From positions 1,178,001-1,242,000 of the forward strand of contig JAFKAC010000006.1 of the NCBI GenBank assembly GCA_025766275.1: 64,000 nucleotides of DNA, in the 5' to 3' direction. The translations under genes and the position numbers were made by a program. Positions 51,073 through 64,000 of the stretch are shown here, one piece after another (the first letter of the stretch is position 1; each line of letters opens with the position of its first letter). Below the pieces are notes generated by a model. It saw only the letters and a program-made list of their open reading frames with translations, did not search any database and was not told the DNA's origin. This DNA is from Lactarius indigo. Its lineage: Eukaryota > Basidiomycota > Agaricomycetes > Russulales > Russulaceae.

Positions 51073-52748
51073 ATGTCTGCCTCGGGTTACCTGTTGGAAA
51101 CTACCCGCCGTCCGCCGCCGCCACCTCTACGCCTTCACAAGTCTGCAAAGCGTACCTCCAACCACACGGGGCCTGCCGCCGCCTCAGAATCTGAAACACT
51201 CCTTTACGACCTTCCCTCTGCCACCCCTCTCTCTCCCCCTCCATCCAAGAGCGAGGTCACTTCTCCCACATCGCCAAGTCACACCGCACGCTCCAGGAAA
51301 CAACCAGGAAGTCGAAGAACGAGCCCACATCCTGTCCAGAGGACCCGTTCTTCCACACCTTCTAGAGTCCAAACAGATCTAGAAGCATTTGCCGACCGAT
51401 GCAGGCAGTGGTGGGTTTTTTTTTGTCTTGGTTAATTAGGGGTTTTTTTTTGGTCGCCATTATTCATGAGTTCTCGCGTATACAGGTACTTCGAACAAGA
51501 TGAGGAAGCGGGGCGACAAATGACGCAAACGCTGGCCACGTTGCCACCGGCTCAGCATGCCCCCTTCTCTAGGTTACAAGCATCTATTCGTTCCGCTTAT
51601 CATGCCAGTATCAACGCTCGTCGGACGGCCGAATTCAAGGCCCATCTTTCCGCCACGCTACCGGGCGGGTCACTTACGCCCTTATCGCGAGCTGATCCGG
51701 CGGGAAGCGCTGCGCAGAAGGAGCGAAACGAAGCCTTCGATCGCTTTGTTCGGAGTTGGTGTACCGTTGGCATGCCGGGAACAAAGCCTTTCTTTGAAGG
51801 CTTGTGGGCTCTCATGAGGCTGCAGGTCGTTCCTGAACACCTCGGCGGCTGCTGGAGGACGCCGCATAAACTGGGAAATCGATGATGCTGTCTTCAAGGA
51901 AGCCGGGTAAGCCGGCTCGTTTAACGTGATCAGCGGGCCCACTCGCTTACTCTGTTCGGCCCGTATAGTGGTAAAGACTTTATGCTCGAAGCCGTTCATG
52001 TTCTCAAAGGAGTCAGCTCGCTCATCATTCCTTGTTCTCGAGCAGTTTCTGATTTTCCGCAGTGCTGATTAGGTTTTGGGATTCGAAGAGAATCCCTCTC
52101 AGCGTACTTCAACATCGGCTCTTAGTTCTCCTGTCCACGTTTCATCACTCCAAGCACATGCTAGGTCTCAATCACAGCCTCTTCAGTCGAAACCCCTCAC
52201 TCCCTTGCGTTGGAATAATCCCACGCCGGACGCCCCTCTCGCGAAGAGGCCTCGGGCGCCAAGCGACCCATTTCTCGATACCCCGACTCTGTCACACTCC
52301 TACTCGTCTTCTCCCCGGTCAAGCGCCGTCCCCCTCTCTACCTCTCTTACGGATACCATAGAGGATTCCTCCGGGCCCAATCACACCACCCCAGGAAATC
52401 GACGACATCTTTAACCCACGGCCGGCAGCGACATATGGATCTCCGGAGATTGATGAGGATTTAATGAGGATTTGGGTCTTTCCTGATCTCCCCAACCCGG
52501 AAATATTACAGCTCTTGAAGGCCTTCCCCGCATTCGTCACCCGCCGTGCTACCCCACGGTTTCCTAGCGGTTCCTCCCACTCGCATCCCCCACCCGACCT
52601 CGAGGCCGGTCAAGAGTCTTCGGCTGGGGCGGGTGAAATAGAAATTGGTACTGGTAAGATGTGGATAAGCACGCGACTCCGCACAGAAGGTTGGGAAGGA
52701 AACTGGTGGACCAAGTTCAAGAATTGGTGGCACAGGCTGTTCTGCTGA
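51073..52748 (+). CDS. Ser/Pro-rich protein of unknown function
   Basis: The start at 51073 (MSASGYLLETTRRPPPPPLR) is followed by a disordered Ser/Pro-rich head. After an intron whose T-rich tract is visible near 51415-51485, the second exon has YFEQDEEAGRQMTQTLATLP, SRLQASIRSAYHASINAR and FDRFVRSWCTVGMPGTKPFF, a helical, possibly folded region. A third part gives INWEIDDAVFKEAGG, KDFMLEAVHVLKGVL and further Ser/Pro-rich sequence. The last part has QEIDDIFNPRPAATYGSPEI, DEDLMRIWVFPDLPNPEILQ, LLKAFPAFVTRRATPRFP and a Trp-rich end (GWEGNWWTKFKNWWHRLFC). An extra base near 52391 breaks the frame before QEIDDIF. The pattern of intron and restored frame supports a real gene. I do not recognise a family. 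Confidence 0.72.
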
Positions 52749-55617
52749 GTGCCCTTGTTGCTGCTTGATCTTGCGTCTCATTCTTATTCCTGAGTCGCTA
52801 TTGCCTCGGTGCTTTTCCACCTATAACCAATCCCCCCGTTTGTCTTTCATTTATACACAAATCATCCATAGTGCGAAACTCATGCTTTGTCCTTGTGTCT
52901 CCATCCACTCGCGCCGCCCCACATTCGCTGATTGTTACTCCATATGTGTACTGTCATTATTCGGGACAGTTGTACGGCAAAAAAAAAATGTGAACCAGTT
53001 TGGGACGTTGATTCTCGAGGATAAGGATTCAAATTCTGAAAACAACCGAGGGTTGTACCGATGAGGCCCTCGATATCGCGCTCAACCCGTCATCTGACAG
53101 TGTCAATCAGGGCAGCCAATTCCAATGTGACCTTTCCTCGCTCTGAGAACGGGGTGGCGCGCGATATTTACGTTCGACTATGGCATGCATAACTACCCGC
53201 TGTCGGAGAGATCACCGGAATGCATTACCCAACGAGGCAGGTAAATAGACTTTGTTCTCACGACCTGACCGTATGGCCCCAGTGCACCCAGGTTAGTGGC
53301 GGCGTGATGATCATAATCATAGCACTAGCGCGCGCCTGCTTCCCTGAACCCCTCAAGAAAGAATATCACCGGCAATGAAGGGGAACGAGATCTGCCTGAG
53401 CGAGATGGTGTGCAAATGGTCCAACTTCCATTGGCACGGGTATAATGATACAGGGCGCGCAACGCGTCCTTATCCTGGCTGATGTCGTACAAAGGGGAGG
53501 GGAGCATGTGCAGAACGACCCCCGGACCCAATCACAAATCACATGGACGTTAGCCGGACAATGAAAAAAAAAAAAAAGATGGAGGGAGGAGGTACACCGT
53601 AGAATGGATAGCTTTGAAAGAAAAGAACAGAATTGACATTGGAATTTGTGAGTTTGCGACGCCGCAACGCCGCGTTCATGTGGTCAGTGTGTGGACAAAA
53701 GAGCGACTGGAGCGAGGCATCTTTCACACTTTCGATTAAACGCCAATAATAACGGCGATGATGATAATCAACCGCTGCTCTGTTGGTGGTGGTTGGGGGT
53801 TATTTGCCCGAGCAGGCCAGGATGGCAACGCGGCCATGGTTTATGTGCTTCATTTAATACCGCTATCACCCGAACACGAGTTAAACACGCGATTCGTGGG
53901 GGAGAGAAATGAGGGTCTGGAATGGAATGTAGTATTGAATACGAGACTTACGACGACGGTCTAGGTATGGTTGTAGGCAAGCACGGAGAAGGACAAAAAG
54001 AGATATGAGAAGACCGTTTATCACACGGCAACGAACCGTTTCGCGCACTTGGTCGGTCGGGCGACCGACTGACCGAGCAGCCTGTCCTTCGTCTCCTCTC
54101 TGTCACCCTCGAAGTGGCAGAAAAAAAGAAACGATAACGGAAAGCTAAAATGACTGGGACCCGTCTTGTTAGGTTCGAACAAAGAGCTCATTGTGCCAGT
54201 AGACGCCCCCGCGAAATGTCGTATATTCATAAAATGCAAAAAGGCGAGGCGAACGAGCGCCGAGCGCTGGGTGGCGTTCCTTGTCCCTTTGTATTACGTT
54301 AATTGGCGGCCAGGGGAATCGCCCTAGAGGGGGGCGAGCTAGCGGATGTCGTCGTCCGGGGAGAGGGTGGGGGATGGAGAGGAGCTTGAGGGGAGAGTGG
54401 GGTCTGCGCGGCATCGAGAATTGACATATTTTGACAGGCAAGAGCGCTGCCAAATAGCTGCTGGAATGGCATGTGCAGCTGTCATGCAGGGCTGCCAGTG
54501 GTCAAACGACCTCGAGCATAGACTAGGGCCTCCTTGAATTCGTCGCAGAACAAAAAGGATGTGCGGAAAAATCGTCCATTCGCCATAGCACGTGTGGAAC
54601 GTTCGTCTTGCGCCCCGTACCGGCGCAGCAAGCAGAGCGCTCAAGGGCGCGGTATAACATATTGCGATCGGTCGGTCGGTCCGCGGCTGCGCGGAGTGCT
54701 TAGGTGTTGGGCGGTCATCGTCATAAAGTTATGGCGGCGAGATAACGGATTGGGAAATCTGAGAGTGATCGCCTCCTCCACTCTTCCCATTTCCCCTGAG
54801 CGAGAATCAGGACAAATAGCAGATTGCATTCCTTCGTGGAACGAGACAATGGTTGGCTGCGGAGCGACGTAAGAAGGACCCTTGAGGTGGCGCTGCGGTA
54901 CAGGTGATCTCACCTGCCATGTGAGCAGGGGGCTTCAACGAAGAGACGCGCGTATCGGCATTTGAAAAGAGGCGGGACTTGCTTGTGCTCCCGAATGCAC
55001 ACGAGGTATGCGTATGGATTCGAGGTTGGCTCTCGCTTAATGCAGGCATGTCTTTCGTACCGGAGCAATGGGTACCGAGTGGGCGCATCACGGGAGAAGG
55101 GTACAAGGGCATTGGTAACTTCCTCGCACGCGTCCTGCACTGCTTTGATAATGTAGCCACGAGATCCCGTTTGCTATACTCAGGGACGCTGGCCGAATCC
55201 TATTTGACTGATCATGCGTTTAGGGACAGCGTGATAATGACTTGGACGCAAGAGTGGATTCAGCGGTTTCATGGAAGATCGGATAGGGCACGGTTGGCTT
55301 GGCAAGTATGAATCAGTGAGATCGGTGACATGAACACGAGCTGCTAAGAGCTTAAAGTGAACGGATGAGGAACCGTGAAGCTTGAGCTTGAACTGGTAAG
55401 TATTAATTACGAATCACCATCGCTAGTCACCAAATGAACGAGTGAGACGAGGCGTGAGCTAAAAGTACATTAAAGACATTCATTATGATTGAACGTCCAT
55501 CTATACATCACACGCACTTGACAAAAGTCTAGGACGACCCACGGGGAACCAATACGAAGGCAGCTAGTTCCTGATAAATGCGAGTCCTTTGAGGGAGTCA
55601 AGATAACCCGATTCTGA
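52749..55617. other. Long region without a recognised gene
   Basis: About 2.9 kb between two genes of unknown function. It includes a run of 14 A's near 53563-53577 and a 9-A run near 52980. A perfect-to-near-perfect GGTCGGTCG hairpin at 54051-54075 is listed separately. Open frames such as 54979-55311 (+) show no family signal and no splice structure. It may include the 3' untranslated regions of the neighbouring genes. Confidence 0.4.
54051..54075. repeat. Short inverted repeat (hairpin)
   Basis: GGTCGGTCG, two bases and CGACCGACTGACC can pair as a nine-base stem with one bulge. A related GGTCGGTCGG run recurs near 54669. It lies in a region without a gene. Function unknown; it could be a chance GC palindrome. 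Confidence 0.4.
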
Positions 55618-56688
55618 TCAACGAATAGCTCGACGAATCTCCAACTGCTCTTCCATTTCCTGCAGCGTGATATCGGTGTCATATGCGCGCAAACATCGGA
55701 TCAACTCTACGCTGCATATCTGGCATACGCACTTTTTTAGCTACAAAATGTGCCTTGCCTGGACGTCGAAGTCCTCGGGATTTTCGTACTGATCCTCCAA
55801 TTTACGTACGCGAGAAGTCTTGTCCACGAGTTTACTCAACGTGCCCTGAACCACGTCGATAGATATCCACAGCCGCGCTGGAACGGTTTCTAGCGAGGCT
55901 AATACAACTTCGTTGTGGTGAGTAAAGGTGAGAGTGGATCTCCGACGCGGACGATCACCTACCCAACTGGAAGGGAACGGCGATGCATTATCGCTATCGG
56001 TGATCTCTCGTGCCTCCCCTTCTTGCTTTGGCTGGGGCGTCTTCGCGTCTTCTATTGTCCACAGGCTACTGGAATGTCCTTTCCTGAATAGAGGGGATCC
56101 GATTGTATTTTCTTCTGGGGACCGCGTAATGTGGCGTGCATGTACATAAACCTCCCATAAGTTGTCAATGAGGTCCACCGCAGTGGTGGCCGTATACATG
56201 TCACTCTTTGCTTGGGTTTAGGATTCCCACTTCTGGTTGATCCGGGAAAAGGGTCTCCAGATGTTTCCGTGAGGTCGAGTGCCGGCTTCTGAGACTTGAG
56301 TGACATCCTCGAAGAACGAGAAGCATACGGTGACAGTATAGATTGGAAAGAGAGCGCAAATAAGGTGATTCCGAGATGTGGCGGCAGTCAATGAGTCACC
56401 AATGACAATCGGAGCTGCAGATTCACCTTCGACCAGTGGAGAAATTCCCTCGATGAGTAGGGGATAAAGTAATTCAAAGAGCGGGGCAAAGCGAGCGACG
56501 TATGTACTTACAACAGCAGTGTTGTGGGTCTTCCCAGTGTCTGGAGCACGTTTAGAAGGCATTAGGGTACACCTTGTTTCGTGCACTGACCGCCTGCCTA
56601 TATGACTTGGGCTTTGGGCTTTTGACGGACGGCGTACACTGAGGAGTGCTAAAGCCGTGGGCCAGATTGTTGTGTTGTGCGACTTCAT
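55618..56688 (-). CDS. Hypothetical protein with C-terminal helix
   Basis: Minus-strand blocks in several frames suggest a spliced gene: MPSKRAPDTGKTHNTAV (start at 56562, or an in-frame start at 56688), then TTAVDLIDNLWEVYVHARHI, an acidic, Ser-rich link, STLTFTHHNEVVLASLETVP, ARLWISIDVVQGTLSKLVDK and RVRKLEDQYENPEDFDVQ. The last exon ends YDTDITLQEMEEQLEIRRAIR with a stop at 55618. The last intron may be of the rarer GC-AG type (CCAG/GCAAGG), but this is uncertain. The end helix is amphipathic. I do not recognise a family, and the exon structure is tentative. Confidence 0.45.
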
Positions 56689-56820
56689 TGGCTATCCTGA
56701 GGGGTTAGGAGTCTAGGTAGCAGATGCGGGGGAGCGGAATAAGCGGAATGAACCCGCAGACGGGCCGCTATCGGCATTGCATCGCTCCTTTACTCGCAGC
56801 CACCCAGTACTCACTGACCA

Positions 56821-57346
56821 TGACGGTCATCAGCGTCGAGACAAAATACTTTCCGTCGTCGAGACCATCGTCGCCTGCACTGGTAGTGCAGGTGACGTGT
56901 TTGGCAGATTCATATATGGTCTGGGTCGGGGCGACAGAGGAGCCAGAGGAGAATGCCGAGCGTGCGACCTTGCAGGGACAACTCGGGAAAGATTGGGTGG
57001 TGGCTATGCCGCCTTGGAAAGTGCGTGCTCACGGAATGGACAGGTGGATGGCTCCGATATAGCGGATATATATATTATGTTCGCCATCAGACCCTACCAG
57101 CCACGGGAACTCAGTTGTTGCGGTCGTCGAACTCGGACGTGGCACTCTCGATAGCGACCAGACTGGGTGAGCGGTCACTTGGAGGCTATGCCAGGTTATT
57201 GACGACGAGTGTGGACAGCGCGGCGATATGAGAAGCAAATATTTTTATCTGTAGATGTGCCAGAAGATTCCGGGTTGTTGTTGGAGGCGGAAAAGGCGGT
57301 GTTTGGAAGGCTGAAGGATATTGAGGAGAAGAATAGTAGGATGTAA
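56821..57346 (+). CDS. Proteasome assembly chaperone 4 (PSMG4-like)
   Basis: PAC4 and PAC3 form a small heterodimer that helps build the alpha ring of the 20S proteasome. The start at 56821 gives MTVISVETKYFPSSRPSSP, then LVVQVTCLADSYMVWVGATE and KDWVVAMP. The second exon gives LPATGTQLLRSSNSDVALSI with ATRLG. The third, after a CAG acceptor near 57219, gives RRYEKQIFLSVDVPED and LLLEAEKAVFGRLKDIEE, ending SRM at 57346. The motifs (a VWVG strand, an ATRL helix and the KQ-x-FLS strand) and small size fit the family. It is divergent from the unknown gene on the left and tandem with YAK1. Confidence 0.8.
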
Positions 57347-57529
57347 GGGTTGTTGTGTTGGGTTACCGAGTTGAATCGATTCCGAGAGGATGCCTGCCTC
57401 TACCGCCGTCGAGCTCTGACCACACCACGATCAGCCTGCTCCCTCGGTCCTTCCTTTCCTTTTGCCTTTGCCTTCGGGGCGACAATCCATTTTAAAACTT
57501 TTTCCGTCCCCAAATCGCCCACCTAGGAC

Positions 57530-61704
<4,175 letters not shown>

Positions 61705-62142
61705 GCCCTGCCCGATTATGTCCCGCACTAAATCTGCTAGTCTGGCCGTCTCTTCATCGCTCTCGTTTGTTGTAATAACGTTTGCGCAGTGTCCAGCAGC
61801 ATGTCTTTTATCTTCCTGTGCAAATTTCCTTTGCTTGTCCTTTGTTCTTTCACTTCGGCTTTTCATTACCCTCACCCCCTTTTCCAATTCACACGCACCC
61901 AAAGGTTGCACCTCCGTACAACGACCCATTCGATTTACGATCTTACACTGTAGGTCCTTCTCCAAAGGCCAAGCTTTTGCCAGAAGGATGTCGGGCGACA
62001 GTTCCCATTGCCCGTATGATTGGTGTAGTACCACGCAAATGTATATGTTTCGGCGATGCAACGAGAATGACCGTTGAGTGGAAGCTATGTGGAGGTCAAA
62101 GGATATCCCTTTCTATCCCTTTCATATATGCACCCGTGCACC
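61705..62142. other. Convergent spacer downstream of YAK1
   Basis: This lies between the stop codons of YAK1 (+) and the HAD phosphatase (-) and should hold both 3' untranslated regions. The long frames here are the continuation of shadow frames of YAK1. No other feature was seen. Confidence 0.45.
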
Positions 62143-63242
62143 CTAGCTCGTCGCTACCGTGTCGGGGAGTTGCTTGAAAATTTCTTCGGCTTCCCATGCC
62201 CCAGCCCAGTACCGGACTTGGCACTTGAGACCTAAGCGTTCGCCTTCCCGCGCGATACGATGTTCCAATCCTCGGTATTTGCGACACAGCACCATGTCCT
62301 GACTGAAAAAAAAACAAAGCTTTGTCATGGCCCGATCTTACGACCGCGGTGTTCGACCGTACCTTCTCAGCCTCAGAACAGGACAGAAATCGTTTGAGCC
62401 GTCCCCGACGTAGACGATGCGGTCATAATCCGTGCCGCGGCGTTTGAGGAACGCGTCGAGCTCGCTACCTGGGGAGCGAGTGTCTGAGTGCCACGTGCCG
62501 AGAACAAAAAGTAGGCGGCTGGGTCACCTTTGCAAATATTGGCATCGCAACCAACCGGGCAGTTGTGTTGGGGTCCGTTGACATCGACATGTCGCCTGAG
62601 CTTGAGTAGGCCAGACGGGTCCCACTCGGCAGGATTGGTCACTATCTCTGTGAAAAGGTCCTGGAGTCCTTTCGACTTCCAATCGTCAGTCAATAAATGA
62701 GATGATGCGACGACGACAACCATGCACGTACTTCTAATATAGTGGAGATGAACACACTGTTGGCGCTAGAGAGACAGAGGAACGTGGTCTGTGGTTTGGC
62801 TGCGGCCTTGATCGTCTTGACACCGCGAATCATCGCGGGGTGCTAATGCAGTATTAGCGCGTTATAACAGGCAGGGAAAACCGTCGCGCGGGTGAACTTG
62901 CAAATGGTATGATTCGGAGCGCTCCCTCGATATCTTCCCTGGTGTGACCTTGTTCATGGAGTTCCACGTAGGCCTCGGGCTCTGGGAAGACAATCGATGA
63001 AAAATAGAAGAGAAAGGAACCTGTGAGTGCGCTAACACCAGGTCGGTCCATTCAAAGTCATCTTTGATGTTCTTCAATTCTCTACGAATGTCTGGTGCCA
63101 GGACTTCAAAGATCCACCTGTCAGAGTCCTGATCTGCGAGAGACCTGCATTTGCGCGTCAGAACCAGTTACTTTTACTTTAACGCGTGTAGTCACCAGTC
63201 AAAATCAAAGACAATCAGTTGTCGTTCTACTTGCTTAGACAT
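62143..63242 (-). CDS. HAD phosphatase of the PHOSPHO1/PHOSPHO2 type
   Basis: Members of this HAD group dephosphorylate pyridoxal phosphate or phosphocholine/phosphoethanolamine. The start at 63242 gives MSKQVERQLIVFDFDW, the HAD motif 1 split by an intron before SLADQDSDRWIFEVL. Next come RRELKNIKDDFEWTDLV, RIIPFHPAMIRGVKTIKAAA, TFLCLSSANSVFISTILE (motif 2), KGLQDLFTEIVTNPAEWD, NGPQHNCPVGCDANICKG and AFLKRRGTDYDRIVYVGDGS with NDFCPVLRL (motif 4, GDGSND). The last exon has YRGLEHRIAREGERLGLKCQ and ends KQLPDTVATS. The NCPVGCDANICKG motif and the GDG-x-ND site are diagnostic for PF06888. Small introns are frequent, and no frame break is required. Confidence 0.87.
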
Positions 63243-63505
63243 GAGTTGGATGGCACGGTTGTCTGATCTGATCGACGCGATCACAGAATACAAATAGAAG
63301 TCACGTGTTTCCATATATGAGGTCATGTGATACGCCACCGGACCGTTGCGCTGCGAGCGTGGCGGCGTCTGTGGTGCTCTCTGCTTCTGCTTACAACCGA
63401 CATTCGGGTTGTTTTATGGCCCTTTTAGAACATAATTTCTCTGGTGCTTTAGCGACATGGAGGGGTGTGTATGTTTATTATCTATAATTGCACGCGAGCC
63501 GACAC

Positions 63506-64000
63506 ATGTCAGACATCAACCTCACTGAGTTGCAGAAGACTCTCGATTCGCAGGGTCTAGAGCTCGTCGAGAACCAGAAGGAAAGTGTCGTCGGAAGGAA
63601 GGCATTGGCAGACAAAACCAAGGGTAAGTGTCGGTCAACCTTCTGTGCTATCGAAACATGTGTCCCCATTTCAGGATAGACTTCAAAAAGATACCCGATG
63701 AGGAGAAGGCTAACGCGTTCAAGGGCTTACTGAAGTGTGCGTCTCGTCCGTTGTTCGTGTTCGTGCCTGCTCATCCTCTGCTTTACCCCAGCGTATCAAA
63801 CCGAGATTGACAACCTCACAAAACGCTCCAAGTCTGCAGAGAGCGCGTTCCTTAGTTTGTACAAGGTATTAGCAGAGGCCCCCGATCCCTATCCGCTCCT
63901 CGAGGTTGCCGTCGTACGTTGTTATGCCCACGCACTACGCGAGCTTTCCTTTACGAGTTTTCTAGGACCAGACAGTCAAAGTCGCAGAGGCTCGGGATCT
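63506..64000 (+). CDS. COY1: Golgi coiled-coil protein Coy1/CASP, N-terminal fragment (runs off the window)
   Basis: CASP/Coy1 is a tail-anchored golgin that tethers vesicles within the Golgi. The ATG at 63506 gives MSDINLTELQKTLDSQGLEL, VENQKESVVGRKALADKTK, then after an intron DFKKIPDEEKANAFKGLLK, then YQTEIDNLTKRSKSAESAFL, SLYKVLAEAPDPYPLLEVAV and DQTVKVAEARDL. The last three blocks are the highly conserved CASP N-terminal signature. Long coiled coils and the C-terminal membrane anchor should follow beyond the window. The start is the first in-frame ATG after a CT-rich leader. Confidence 0.92.

Noticed and set aside
54979..55311. 110-codon plus-strand open frame
   Set aside because: No family signal and overlap with equally long frames on the other strand.

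Overview
The window is nuclear DNA of a filamentous fungus, most likely a basidiomycete of the Agaricomycetes type. Genes are packed on both strands and cut by many short (about 50-60 base) GT-AG introns, often with a CTNA branch motif. The protein set is fungal: a Pbs2-type MAP kinase kinase, Yak1, Gcn5, Esa1, a fungal CSL transcription factor, Snu23, Erd1, Coy1 and a secreted expansin/GH45-like protein. No CRISPR array, clear tRNA or rRNA gene, or intact transposon was found.

Layout. 1-144: start of a possible G-protein alpha subunit (-). 886-3067: CDP-diacylglycerol synthase (+). 3371-4058: ribosomal protein S23 (-). 4270-4740: small unknown gene (+). 5240-6585: wrecked GH63-like glucosidase relic (-). 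6956-9760: TM9SF/EMP70 membrane protein (-). 10158-11931: mitochondrial tyrosyl-tRNA synthetase (-). 12130-12605: holo-ACP synthase-like gene (-). 14279-17835: bifunctional lysine-ketoglutarate reductase/saccharopine dehydrogenase-like enzyme (+). 18168-19775: ERD1 (-). 19907-20695: SNU23 (+). 20804-24766: cytosolic isoleucyl-tRNA synthetase (-). 25257-27033: PBS2-type MAPKK (-), divergent from a BAG-domain co-chaperone (27281-28157, +). 28988-30610: formate dehydrogenase (+). 30838-33314: GCN5 (-), head to head with an expansin/GH45-like secreted protein (33397-34443, +). 34589-36161: membrane-anchored ER cyclophilin (-). 36811-39647: RNF216-like RBR ubiquitin ligase (-). 40214-42310: ESA1 (+). 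42581-43371: small membrane protein (-). 43754-47013: CSL transcription factor (-). 47014-51072: about 4 kb with no recognised gene. 51073-52748: serine/proline-rich unknown (+). 55618-56688: unknown (-). 56821-57346: proteasome assembly chaperone 4 (+). 57530-61704: YAK1 (+). 62143-63242: PHOSPHO-type HAD phosphatase (-). 63506 to the edge: COY1/CASP (+).

The genes are mostly housekeeping and do not form one pathway. Loose themes are chromatin control (GCN5, ESA1, CSL), translation (uS12/S23, two tRNA synthetases), the secretory pathway (TM9SF, ERD1, ER cyclophilin, COY1) and stress or nutrient signalling (PBS2, YAK1). The most important observation about quality is that at least ten conserved, probably essential genes carry single-base frame breaks, nearly always one extra base. 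The S23 coding exons, for example, add up to 145 codons plus stop plus exactly one base. This looks like residual insertion error in the assembly rather than gene death. In contrast, the GH63-like relic at 5.2-6.6 kb has many different lesions and no 5' half, and looks like a true pseudogene. No convincing undescribed biological system was found.
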